Position numbers and translations under genes: made by a program. DNA of 64,000 nucleotides from NCBI GenBank assembly GCA_017480345.1, contig JAFVAU010000021.1, forward strand, positions 1-64,000. Direction: 5' to 3'. This DNA comes from Bacteroidales bacterium. Lineage in GTDB: Bacteria > Bacteroidota > Bacteroidia > Bacteroidales > UBA932. Shown here piece by piece: positions 24,359-32,048 of this stretch (position 1 is the stretch's first letter; the number at the start of each line of letters is the position of its first letter). Under the pieces are notes generated by a model that was not told where the DNA came from, did no database searches, and saw only the letters and a list, made by a program, of their open reading frames with translations.

Positions 24359-24366
24359 TATATTTG
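24359..24366 (+). promoter_or_regulatory. -7 promoter box (TATATTTG) for the DUF4491 gene
   Basis: TATATTTG ends 15 bases before the ATG at 24382, in the 50-base gap between divergent genes. Confidence 0.6.
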
Positions 24367-24381
24367 TAAAAATGTATTTGA

Positions 24382-24750
24382 ATGAACTTTAACGGAATCA
24401 TCGTAGGCGTAGCCGTCTTCCTCATCATCGGCATCTGCCATCCCGTCGTCATTAAAATGGAGTATTACTGGGGCAAACGCAGCTGGTGGGTGCTGGCCCT
24501 GGCCGGCGTCCTGTTCTCTGTCCTGTCCCTTTTTCTGGAAGGCTTCGTCCCCTCCACCATTTCCGGAGCCGCCGCCTTCTCCTGCTTCTGGGGCATTCAT
24601 GAACTGCTCTTCCAGGAAACCCGTGTCCTCAGGGGCTGGTTTCCCGAAAACCCGGCCCGCCACGCGTATTATGAGCGCCGGCGCAAAGAACTGGGAGACA
24701 AGCTCACCCCCTACGCCAACCACAAGTTTCTGAAAGAAAAAGTGAAATAA
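24382..24750 (+). CDS. DUF4491 membrane protein
   Basis: A 122-residue protein with three membrane segments (about 4-22, 36-56, 60-78) and a polar C-terminal tail of ~45 residues rich in Arg/Glu (GWFPENPARHAYYERRRKEL). It matches the small DUF4491 family, typical of Bacteroidetes, for which no role is known. It has its own promoter. The ferritin-like operon begins 95 bases later behind another promoter. Confidence 0.75.
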   Translation: MNFNGIIVGVAVFLIIGICHPVVIKMEYYWGKRSWWVLALAGVLFSVLSLFLEGFVPSTISGAAAFSCFWGIHELLFQETRVLRGWFPENPARHAYYERRRKELGDKLTPYANHKFLKEKVK

Positions 24751-24768
24751 TTTTGCACTTTTTTCAAA

Positions 24769-24784
24769 ATATCGCTTGCGATAT
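24769..24784. promoter_or_regulatory. Perfect 16-bp palindrome, likely operator
   Basis: ATATCGCTTGCGATAT is palindromic apart from its two central bases and covers the expected -33 region of the promoter whose -7 box (TATATTTG) is at 24798-24805. A related half-site (CGATATAA) follows at 24818. The operon it controls ends with a MarR-family regulator, and MarR proteins bind palindromes of this type, so it is a candidate autoregulatory site. Confidence 0.55.
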
Positions 24785-24845
24785 AAAATATTTGTCGTAT
24801 ATTTGCATCGTGAACGATATAAACAAACGATAAAAACGCAAAACT

Positions 24846-25301
24846 ATGGACAAGAACAAATCTATTCAGGTACTTCAGGCCTATGCAACCGGCCTTAGCG
24901 CACAATCCCGTCAGCACAAAGTGCAGAGCCAGGTCTTCGCCTCCATGGGCTTTGGCAAACTGGCAGAAAAATACAACGACCATTCCAAGGAAGAGGCCGA
25001 ATGGGTGGAAAAGATGGTGAACCGCATCATAGACCTGGGTGGAGAAGCCAAAGTGGAAGCCACGCCCGCACAGACCATCTACAAGGATGTGGTGGAATTT
25101 ATCAAGGCGGATTTAGCCGTCTCTGAAAAAGAAGTTCCCGTACTGGGTCAGGTTACCCTTTCCCTCGCAGAGGACATGACCACCTACGACCTCATGAAAG
25201 GCTACTACCAGGACGAAGAGGAAGACATGTACTGGATGCAGGAACAGCTGGAGCTGATTCAGCTCATCGGCCTTCAGAATTGGCTTGTAAAACAACTTTA
25301 A
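24846..25301 (+). CDS. Ferritin-like diiron protein
   Basis: A 151-residue, almost fully helical protein of the ferritin-like superfamily, probably storing iron or scavenging peroxide. The four-helix bundle is marked by Glu/His-rich repeats, with EEAEWVEKMVNRIIDLGG in the second helix and DEEEDMYWMQEQLELIQLIG in the fourth. The first part (SAQSRQHKVQSQVFASMGFG) differs from classic bacterioferritin, so I avoid a precise name. It leads a three-gene operon with glutathione peroxidase (3 bases later) and a MarR regulator. Confidence 0.75.
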   Translation: MDKNKSIQVLQAYATGLSAQSRQHKVQSQVFASMGFGKLAEKYNDHSKEEAEWVEKMVNRIIDLGGEAKVEATPAQTIYKDVVEFIKADLAVSEKEVPVLGQVTLSLAEDMTTYDLMKGYYQDEEEDMYWMQEQLELIQLIGLQNWLVKQL

Positions 25302-25304
25302 TTA

Positions 25305-25853
25305 ATGAAAAGAATCTTTACTGCCGTCCTCCTGGGTCTTCTGGCCCTGGGAGCGGCGGCACAAAACGGACAAGACATGGAAAAGATTTACGATTTCAAG
25401 GCCCTGAACAACAAAGGGGCAGAGGTGGACTTCGCCCAGTACGAAGGCAAAGTGCTCATGATTGTGAATACCGCCTCCAAATGCGGTTTCACCCCTCAGT
25501 ATGACGGCCTGGAGGCCCTGTACAAGAAATATCAGGACCAGGGTCTGGTAATTGTAGGCTTCCCCTGCGACCAGTTTGCGCACCAGGAGCCCGGCTCCGA
25601 CGAGGAGATTGCGGAATTCTGCCGCCTGAACCATGGCGTCACCTTCCCGCTCATGGCCAAGATTGAGGTGAACGGGGACAACGCCCACCCCATCTACAAA
25701 TACCTCAAGGCCCAGACCAAGGGCATCCTGGGCAGCGCCATCAAGTGGAACTTCACCAAATTCCTCATCAACCGGGACGGTACCGTAATCAAGCGTTACG
25801 CCCCCACCGTCACCCCGGAAAAGATGGAGAAGGACATTCAGGCTATGCTCTAA
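25305..25853 (+). CDS. Glutathione peroxidase family protein, exported
   Basis: A 182-residue peroxidase with a signal peptide (residues 1-20, ending AAAQ). The active-site Cys is Cys60 in NTASKCGFT, with Gln in GFPCDQF and Trp in KWNFTKFL completing the catalytic set. As Cys-type bacterial members usually work with thioredoxin, glutathione is probably not the donor. The signal peptide suggests periplasmic peroxide removal. It is the middle gene of the ferritin-peroxidase-MarR operon. Confidence 0.9.
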   Translation: MKRIFTAVLLGLLALGAAAQNGQDMEKIYDFKALNNKGAEVDFAQYEGKVLMIVNTASKCGFTPQYDGLEALYKKYQDQGLVIVGFPCDQFAHQEPGSDEEIAEFCRLNHGVTFPLMAKIEVNGDNAHPIYKYLKAQTKGILGSAIKWNFTKFLINRDGTVIKRYAPTVTPEKMEKDIQAML

Positions 25854-26311
25854 TGGCTGCAGAGGAATTTTTTTTGGACAATCAGCTCTGTTTCAGGCTG
25901 TACACCGCTTCGCGCCTTCTCACCCAGGCCTACCATCCCCTGCTGAGCGCAAAGGGTCTCACCTACCCTCAGTATCTGGTACTGCTGGTCCTGTGGGAGA
26001 AGGACGCCCAGCCGGTGAACGACATTGCCAAGCGCCTGATGCTGGAGACCAACACCGTCACTCCCCTCATCAAGAGGATGGAGGCCGAAGGCATCCTGAA
26101 CCGCCGCAAGGGGGAAAAGGACGCCCGGCAAATGATTGTTTCCCTTACGCCCAAAGGAAAGAGACTGCAAAATGAACTGAGGGACGTTCCCGCCACGGTG
26201 GGAAGCGCCGTCCTCTGCAAGGAAGTGACTCCCGAATCCGTTCCGGGGCTGTTTGTAGCGTTGGACGGGATTATCGGCCAATTATCCAAAAGCAAGCTTG
26301 CCAATCCATGA
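25853..26311 (+). CDS. MarR family transcriptional regulator
   Basis: A 152-residue winged-helix repressor. It starts at an ATG overlapping the peroxidase stop (TAATG), so it is translationally coupled. The DNA-binding core is LTYPQYLVLLVLWEKDAQPV, IAKRLMLETNTVTPLIKRME and the wing GEKDARQMIVSLTPKGK. It resembles OhrR-type regulators, but the N-terminal sensing Cys of OhrR is shifted: LCFRLYTASR carries one Cys near residue 13. Operon context points to oxidative-stress sensing, probably through the palindrome at 24769. Confidence 0.88.
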   Translation: MAAEEFFLDNQLCFRLYTASRLLTQAYHPLLSAKGLTYPQYLVLLVLWEKDAQPVNDIAKRLMLETNTVTPLIKRMEAEGILNRRKGEKDARQMIVSLTPKGKRLQNELRDVPATVGSAVLCKEVTPESVPGLFVALDGIIGQLSKSKLANP

Positions 26312-26332
26312 AAGAGGCCATCGAAGCCCTGC

Positions 26333-27394
26333 TCAATTAATCTTAAAGAGCATTCCTCCTATGTTGTCCTGTCTGGCTCCGGTGACGGAGCTCAGGCAGG
26401 ACACTTGGTTTGTCATGTACAGCACGCCCAGGAAGGCGAAGATGAGGGCCTCCTTGAACTCGATGATGGCCGTTTCCGGCACCACGATGTTGCAGCCGGA
26501 GAGTTCCCGCATCCGCTCAATGAGGAACTTGTTGTAGGCGCCGCCGCCCGTTACCAGCAGGCTGCGCCCCGGAACGGTGACCTTGGAGAGCTGCACGGCG
26601 CAATGCTCGTAATACGTCCGAAGAAGGTCTTCCAGGGAAAGGCCGCAGCCGTCCAAGAGCGGGAACACGTTGGCTTCCACCCATTCCCGGCCCAAGGACT
26701 TGGGCGCCGGGCGGGAATAATAATCCAGGGCGTTAAGCCTTCGAAGCAGCGCCTGGTCCACATGTCCCTTGGACGCCATGAGCCCGTCCCGGTCCATTTC
26801 CAGGCCCACCGTGCGGGCAAAACGGTTGATCACATAATTCACAGGCGAAATGTCAAAGGCAACGCGCCTCTCTCCTTCCCGCCAGGAAATATTGGAAAAG
26901 CCGCCGATATTGAGGCAATAGTCGTATTCTCCGAAAAGGAGGTTGTCCCCCACCGGCACCAGCGGGGCGCCCTGGCCACCCAGCATGATATCCAGCCGGC
27001 GGAAGTCCGAGACCGTGGGAATGCCCGTTTCGGCCGCAATGGCAGCGCCGTCTCCAATCTGGTACATAATCCTTTTGGCGGGCTCATGGAAGACGGTGGA
27101 GCCGTGGGAGGCGATGATATCCGGCTTCACGCCGAACTCCGCCATGAACTCGTTCACCCGCTGCCCCAGATATCGGCCATATTCGCTATGGAAGGCCACG
27201 AATTCATAGGCCGACATATTCTGGACATCCCGGCCCAGCTTCTGCCTGAGCTCCTGCGGGTAGTCGTAGCCCCGGGCGCAGTCAATGTGGAAGGACCATT
27301 TGCCGTCCTTACGGGTAAACGTGGCGCAGCACACATCCAGGCCATCCACGGAGGTCCCGGACATGAGGCCGATACTGGTCATCTTTTGTGTCAT
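26333..27394 (-). CDS. anmK: Anhydro-N-acetylmuramic acid kinase
   Basis: A 353-residue cytoplasmic kinase that opens and phosphorylates 1,6-anhydro-MurNAc to MurNAc-6-phosphate during peptidoglycan recycling. The N-terminal GLMSGTSVDGLD is the ATP-binding signature, followed by SHGSTVFHEP, a QIGDGAAIAAETGIPTVSDFR block and a C-terminal VTGGGAYNKFLIERM. The length is normal. A -7 box (TATCTTTG on minus, 27417-27424) precedes it, divergent from the FNT gene. NamZ, another muropeptide enzyme, lies 20 kb away in this window. Confidence 0.92.
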   Translation of the reverse strand: MTQKMTSIGLMSGTSVDGLDVCCATFTRKDGKWSFHIDCARGYDYPQELRQKLGRDVQNMSAYEFVAFHSEYGRYLGQRVNEFMAEFGVKPDIIASHGSTVFHEPAKRIMYQIGDGAAIAAETGIPTVSDFRRLDIMLGGQGAPLVPVGDNLLFGEYDYCLNIGGFSNISWREGERRVAFDISPVNYVINRFARTVGLEMDRDGLMASKGHVDQALLRRLNALDYYSRPAPKSLGREWVEANVFPLLDGCGLSLEDLLRTYYEHCAVQLSKVTVPGRSLLVTGGGAYNKFLIERMRELSGCNIVVPETAIIEFKEALIFAFLGVLYMTNQVSCLSSVTGARQDNIGGMLFKIN

Positions 27395-27463
27395 GGCGTT
27401 ATCTGTTAAATCTATACAAAGATAGAAGATTTTTCGTATATTTGGGAGTTAAACAGCCTTACC

Positions 27464-28039
27464 ATGAGTAAAGACAACAGACTTTCCCTCTTCGCCGGCC
27501 TCCTGATTGGCCTGGGTGCATACGGTTTTCTGGCCCTCGGAGGCATTCCCGGGGCCGTTATCTTCGCCTTCGGCCTGGTGGGCGTGGTGCTTTCCGGCAC
27601 CCTGCTGTATACCGGCAAGGCCGGCGTGATGACAGATATCGGCGCCCTTACCAAAATCTGGCTGTTCAATGTGCTGGGCTGTATCCTGATTGGTCTGCTG
27701 GTGCTCTCCATTGGCGGAGAGCCCATGGAAAGGGCGCAGACGGTGGTGGCCGGAAGACTGGCCCAGGGACCTTGGCGGTCCTTCCTGCGGGCCGTGGGAT
27801 GCGGACTCATCATAGACATCTCCGTATGGCTGTACCGCAGTTCCAAGAATCTGGTACCGGTCCTCTTCGGCGTGCCGCTGTTCATCGTATGCGGCTTCTA
27901 CCACTCCATCGCGGATGTGGTATACCTGGTGGGGGCCTGGACCTGGAGTCCCGCCATCCTCTGGTATTACCCCATTATCGTGGTTGGAAACTACGTGGGC
28001 TGCAATGTGCGCCGCGTGGTGCTTCCCAAAGAGAGTTAA
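27464..28039 (+). CDS. Short formate/nitrite transporter (FNT)-like channel
   Basis: A 191-residue membrane protein with FNT-family features: GLLIGLGAYGFL at the first helix, the LYTGKAGVM motif, and late CGFYHSIADVVYLVGAW with the conserved His. Classic FocA/NirC channels have ~270 residues and six helices; this one has about 170 membrane-region residues, so a part is missing compared with them. Similar short FNT-like proteins exist, so I do not call it broken. Promoter box TATATTTG at 27437-27444. It ends overlapping the convergent TonB receptor. Confidence 0.78.
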   Translation: MSKDNRLSLFAGLLIGLGAYGFLALGGIPGAVIFAFGLVGVVLSGTLLYTGKAGVMTDIGALTKIWLFNVLGCILIGLLVLSIGGEPMERAQTVVAGRLAQGPWRSFLRAVGCGLIIDISVWLYRSSKNLVPVLFGVPLFIVCGFYHSIADVVYLVGAWTWSPAILWYYPIIVVGNYVGCNVRRVVLPKES

Positions 28040-30042
28040 ATGGGAACGGCCACCTTCACGCTGATGTTCCGGCCCATATTGTACACCCCCGCCTCCTTGA
28101 GCCTGCTCAGGTGCGGCATATAGGCCTTGTCCGTCAGGTTGGTGCCAATCAGATATACGGAGAAGCGCTTTTTCCCCTTAATCACCACATCCGTTCCGGC
28201 CGATGCACCCAGCAGCGCATAGGCCGGCGTGGCGGTCTCCGTACCGTCGATGGCATAAAAACGGTTCTGGGCCATGTTCCAGTCCAGGTTCAGGGCCAGG
28301 AAAGCATTGTTGAAGGTTTTCCCGCCGTGGGTGAACTCATATTTGATTTCCGAGAAAAGACGCGGGGCAGGAATCAGCGGCAGGGCCTCTCCCCCTTGTT
28401 TATGGGCGAATACGCAGCTGAAGGCGCTGGAAAGGTGCAGGCTGTGGATGGGATGTACGTCTAGCACCAGCTCGCCGCCCTGCAGATGGGCCAGGCCGCT
28501 CACAAAAGCATAGACCGGCAGACCTTCGTCGGAAACCTCCCCGTTCTTGACGGCAAAGATGTAATTGTCCACCCGGCTGGCAAAGAAGGCTCCCTGCACG
28601 GAAACATATTTTGAGTTGAAATCCAGGCCGATATCCCCTTGCAAGCTGTATTCGGGCTTCAGGTCCTTGTTTCCCAGTTCGTAGCGGAGCGTTCCTTCGT
28701 GCTCGCCGTTGGAGCCCAATTCGGACAGGTTGGGAGCCCGGAAGCCGCGGGCCAGGTTGGTGCGAAGGGTGAAGTGCTCTCCCAGCGGCCTCACGGCGCC
28801 GATGCTGGCACTGATGCCCGGGAAAGTGCGGGAGAAGGCCTCGAACCTGTCTTCCAGGGCGTAGCTGTGGAGACGGCGGAAATCGGCCCTTATGCCGCCG
28901 GAGAAAGTCCAGCCCCGCCACTGCTTGAAAGCGGTGGCAAAGAGGCCGGCGTCGAAGAGCCGGTAGTCGGGAATGAGGTACTCCTCCCCCAGATTCCTGT
29001 TCTGCTGGAACATGCCGCCAAAGCCCCAGGCGGCCTTCCAATCGGCCGGGAACTCCATCTGGTAGCGGATGTCGTAGTTGACGGTGTTCAGCTTGAGGTC
29101 CAGACCGCACTCGGTGGCGCTTTCCTCAAACTCCTGCCGGCGGTTCTGCTGCCAGCCCACGATGGCCTTGAGGTTGCCCTCGCCAAGGCGGATGGTATTG
29201 TCGCTTACCACCTTGTAATGGCGCACCTGCTGGAAGGGCAGGCCGGGCAGGGATGTGAGCGAGCCTTCCTCCCCTCCCTCAATGATGCCGGGGGTGAGGT
29301 GGTAATAGCTGAATTTGAGGCGGGAATAGCCCCAGGAGGCGTTTCGGCCAAACATGCCGGAGGCGGCGCGCTCCCGGAAGCCGGAGTTATACACCGGGCC
29401 GTTGATGCTGTTGCGGTAGGCCTGGGCGTATTTGTCGGAGAAACGGGCGTTCCATACCCAGCCGCTGTGATTGCCGCCTGCCGCCAGGGAGTACGTGAAA
29501 AGATGGTTGTTGCTCTGATACTCGGCACTGATGTTTCCCTGCACCGTACCCATGGGAGCCACGGGCGTGCCCTGGAAAATGAGTACGCCGGCCAGGGCGT
29601 CGGAGCCGTACATGAAGGAGGCCGGTCCCTTGAGGATTTCCACGGAATGGACGGCTGCGCCATCCAGCTCTATTCCGTGCTCGTCTCCCCACTGCTGGCC
29701 CTCCTGGCGGATGCCGTCGTTCACTACCACCACACGGTTGTATCCAAGACCGCGGATCACCGGTTTGGCAATGCCCGCCCCGGTTGTAATGGAACTGAGG
29801 CCCGGTTCCGCAGCCAGGGCGTTGATGATATTGGTGGAAGCCCTTCCCATCAGGTCCGTGGGACGGATGACGGAAATGGGAGAAGGGGTATGTTTCACTT
29901 TGGTGTCTCCGGCCAGGCCGGTCACCACCACCTCATTGAGCTGAAGATGCCGGAAGAAGAGGTCGGATGAGTCCGGCTGTTCCTGAGCCGACGCTACTGC
30001 GCACAGACACAGGGCAAGGGCAAGTATGACAGTTCGTTTCAT
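28036..30042 (-). CDS. TonB-dependent outer-membrane receptor
   Basis: A 668-residue receptor. A signal peptide (ending VASAQ near 20) is followed directly by a plug domain (NEVVVTGLAGDTKVKHTPSP, IINALAAEPGLSSI, VIRGLGYNRVVVVNDGIRQE). A 22-strand barrel ends in the aromatic C-terminus VKVAVPI. There is no N-terminal carboxypeptidase-like domain and no SusD partner, so it is not a SusC-type glycan receptor. It resembles receptors for metal complexes, vitamin B12 or siderophores. The -7 box lies only 7 bases from the start codon. Ligand unknown. Confidence 0.85.
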   Translation of the reverse strand: MKRTVILALALCLCAVASAQEQPDSSDLFFRHLQLNEVVVTGLAGDTKVKHTPSPISVIRPTDLMGRASTNIINALAAEPGLSSITTGAGIAKPVIRGLGYNRVVVVNDGIRQEGQQWGDEHGIELDGAAVHSVEILKGPASFMYGSDALAGVLIFQGTPVAPMGTVQGNISAEYQSNNHLFTYSLAAGGNHSGWVWNARFSDKYAQAYRNSINGPVYNSGFRERAASGMFGRNASWGYSRLKFSYYHLTPGIIEGGEEGSLTSLPGLPFQQVRHYKVVSDNTIRLGEGNLKAIVGWQQNRRQEFEESATECGLDLKLNTVNYDIRYQMEFPADWKAAWGFGGMFQQNRNLGEEYLIPDYRLFDAGLFATAFKQWRGWTFSGGIRADFRRLHSYALEDRFEAFSRTFPGISASIGAVRPLGEHFTLRTNLARGFRAPNLSELGSNGEHEGTLRYELGNKDLKPEYSLQGDIGLDFNSKYVSVQGAFFASRVDNYIFAVKNGEVSDEGLPVYAFVSGLAHLQGGELVLDVHPIHSLHLSSAFSCVFAHKQGGEALPLIPAPRLFSEIKYEFTHGGKTFNNAFLALNLDWNMAQNRFYAIDGTETATPAYALLGASAGTDVVIKGKKRFSVYLIGTNLTDKAYMPHLSRLKEAGVYNMGRNISVKVAVPI

Positions 30043-30055
30043 GGGGAGGCAAAGG

Positions 30056-30091
30056 TACAAAAAAAGGAGGAAGGTACAAACCCTTCCTCCT
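30056..30091 (-). terminator. Hairpin terminator of the hyp/DUF5692 operon
   Basis: AGGAGGAAGG and CCTTCCTCCT pair perfectly around a 7-base loop. On the minus strand the stem is followed by a run of T, so it ends the transcript of the five-gene operon that finishes with the DUF5692 gene. Confidence 0.8.
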
Positions 30092-30111
30092 CATGGACAG
30101 GATAAAAGACC

Positions 30112-31209
30112 TTAGCTCATGTCGGCACGGGCAAGGGCATCCTTGTAGTACTTCTGGTCCACGAATACGTCTTCCTTGTACGGGTTGATGTGACGCTTCT
30201 TGGAAACGGCGATGATGTAGCAGATGGCGATGCAGTTGGTCACCAGGGCCAGGGCGCTGATTACAATCATCATGGTAGGATTGGCGGCCACCACGGAAGG
30301 ATCTACGGTAGTACCCACAGCGGCAGCCTCTCCACCGGCCACTTCATAGAGCTTGGCGATGGTATCCACACCTTCGGGATAGAGCACGGGCAGGGTGGCC
30401 CAGCTGAACCACTGCTGACCGTTCTTGAAGGTCTCCTGGAACAGGGGGAACACCTGGGCGAACATGCACCAGATGGCCAGGGTGTTGGCGCGGTTCTGGA
30501 TCCAGCCGCCACGGTTCCACAGGAGGGCAGCCACGGTGGGGGCCAGTAGCAGGGCGATACCGCAGTACCAGCTGTGCGTAGGCAGGCAGTTGTAGGTGTA
30601 GGCGAAGTTCCAGATGTCGTAGATGAGGATGTAGACCCAAGTCATATCGGCCCAGATCATGTCCTTCTTGTCCTTGGAAGGATACACGTTCCACCAGGCG
30701 GTCATACACATGATGTTGACCAGGCCGGCTACGCCGTTCATCACATTGTGCCAGCCACCATACTGCCACACACCCTCGGAGGTGAGCCACCACTTGTTCC
30801 AGCCCATGACGGCGCTTTCAAAGTCGGAGACGCAGGCAATAAGGATGTTGATACCCACAATCACAAACGGGAAGGGCTTGAACCAGTGCTTGGCGCCGAT
30901 TCCCCATTTGTACTTGATCATCATGAAGCCGATACAGCCGGCGGTGGCGGCATACAGCTTGGCATAATGGAACCAGCCCTGCATGTAGATGTGCGTCTGG
31001 TTCTCCAGGGCCCACTGGCTTCCGTTACGGACACCGATCCAGATGGCCAGGAAGTAAACGGTAAGGGCCAGCGGAACGGCCAGGAAAGTGATGATACCGC
31101 CCAGTTTGGTGCGGCGGGCAAACTCATTGAGGAGAATCAGGCCCAGAAGGACCACGATAAGCATTCCCCACTGAGACAGGGCGTTAGCCCCATAAACTTG
31201 GAAAAACAT
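30112..31209 (-). CDS. DUF5692-like polytopic membrane protein
   Basis: A 365-residue inner-membrane protein with about 9-10 hydrophobic segments, very rich in Trp and Tyr (WYCGIALLLAPTVAALLWNR; IYDIWNFAYTYNCLPTHSWY). It looks like the DUF5692 family, whose role is unknown. A His/Trp-rich central part (YGGWHNVMNGVAGLVN) could hold a buried metal or substrate. It is the last gene of the hypB-flavoprotein-hypA operon, 12 bases after a 111-residue membrane protein, and a terminator follows. Confidence 0.7.
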   Translation of the reverse strand: MFFQVYGANALSQWGMLIVVLLGLILLNEFARRTKLGGIITFLAVPLALTVYFLAIWIGVRNGSQWALENQTHIYMQGWFHYAKLYAATAGCIGFMMIKYKWGIGAKHWFKPFPFVIVGINILIACVSDFESAVMGWNKWWLTSEGVWQYGGWHNVMNGVAGLVNIMCMTAWWNVYPSKDKKDMIWADMTWVYILIYDIWNFAYTYNCLPTHSWYCGIALLLAPTVAALLWNRGGWIQNRANTLAIWCMFAQVFPLFQETFKNGQQWFSWATLPVLYPEGVDTIAKLYEVAGGEAAAVGTTVDPSVVAANPTMMIVISALALVTNCIAICYIIAVSKKRHINPYKEDVFVDQKYYKDALARADMS

Positions 31210-31221
31210 AATGAATTAGGT

Positions 31222-31557
31222 TTAGTTATTTGTTGGTAAAAGTATTTTTTCCTTAACAACAACCCATACGGCCCAGGCGGCTGTGAGCACTAGGGCCATG
31301 GGAACACCTACGGTGAGGATTTCCCGCCACATGACGGCGGCCCCGCCGGTCTGCGTAAGGGCCGTAAAGAACGGGAAGGCCCAGGTAAGTTCTCCGTTAA
31401 TCACATGATCTACGATGAGCATGAGCGTACCGCCCCAAAGCATCTTCTCCAGGTCCGGGAGACGATGTAGGAAGGGAGAATTGCCGGCCTTCAGGCCGCT
31501 TTTACGGATGGCGGTCACCGCGATGGCTTCCACCAGGGGAGCAATAAAACAAGCCAT
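31222..31557 (-). CDS. Small membrane protein of the hyp operon
   Basis: A 111-residue protein with two or three membrane segments: the N-terminus (CFIAPLVEAIAVTAI), ~38-55 (LWGGTLMLIVDHVINGELTW) and ~82-104. DHVINGELTW in the second helix has a possible metal-binding Asp-His pair. It starts two bases after the hypA stop and ends 12 bases before the DUF5692 gene, so all three are co-transcribed. No known function; by position it may pair with the DUF5692 protein. Confidence 0.65.
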   Translation of the reverse strand: MACFIAPLVEAIAVTAIRKSGLKAGNSPFLHRLPDLEKMLWGGTLMLIVDHVINGELTWAFPFFTALTQTGGAAVMWREILTVGVPMALVLTAAWAVWVVVKEKILLPTNN

Positions 31558-31559
31558 AA

Positions 31560-31910
31560 TTATTGATTTGGTACTTCTATTTCTTTAATTTCCACTTCAT
31601 TACCTCTCAAAAGGTAAGTATGTTCACTGCCGCAGTAGGGACAAATCTTCCCATGTTCCACCGTGCCGTACTCACTGTGACAGTCTTCACAGTACGTCAC
31701 CGCCGGAATGGTATTGATTTTTAGCTCGGCGCCCTTCAGGAGGTCCTCCTTGTCGGCCGCCCAGCGCCAGCAGTCCTGCAGATAATCCGGCACAATCGTG
31801 GACACCTCTCCTATATTCATCACCACCCCGGAAACCTTGCTCACAGCATTATCCAGGGCCGCCTGCTTGACGTCCTTGATAATATAGAAAACGATCCCCA
31901 ACTCGTGCAT
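31560..31910 (-). CDS. hypA: Hydrogenase/urease nickel incorporation protein HypA
   Basis: A 116-residue nickel chaperone. It begins MHELG, with the N-terminal His2 that binds nickel in HypA, and carries two zinc-binding CxxC motifs (CEDCHSEYG and CPYCGSE). The frame is open nine codons further upstream, but nickel binding requires MHE at the N-terminus, which fixes the start. HypA hands Ni to HypB during NiFe-hydrogenase maturation. No hydrogenase, HypCDEF or urease gene lies in this window. It is the third gene of the operon begun by hypB. Confidence 0.88.
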   Translation of the reverse strand: MHELGIVFYIIKDVKQAALDNAVSKVSGVVMNIGEVSTIVPDYLQDCWRWAADKEDLLKGAELKINTIPAVTYCEDCHSEYGTVEHGKICPYCGSEHTYLLRGNEVEIKEIEVPNQ

Positions 31911-31948
31911 TTCAACTTCGTTTAAATGCACGAACACTTCGTTATGAC

Positions 31949-31968
31949 TGGGGGGCGTACCCCCCAGA
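31949..31968. repeat. CTGGGGGG/CCCCCCAG hairpin in the operon gap
   Basis: Two perfect 8-bp arms flank CGTA, followed by ACCCCCTGAGTCGCTTCGCTCC. It lies in the ~140-base gap between the Fe-S flavoprotein and hypA, the only wide gap of the operon. It may be a mobile or REP-like element, or an RNA-processing hairpin. The rest of the gap shows no gene. Confidence 0.45.
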
Positions 31969-32048
31969 CCCCCTGAGTCGCTTCGCTCCGGATTCCTTGA
32001 TTCATCCTTATCAACATAGCAAAAGAATTCAATAAGATGTATATCTTA

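Noticed and set aside
27464-28039. Calling the FNT gene truncated
   Set aside because: It is shorter than FocA, but start, promoter and conserved C-terminal motif are all present and short FNT-like proteins of this size exist.
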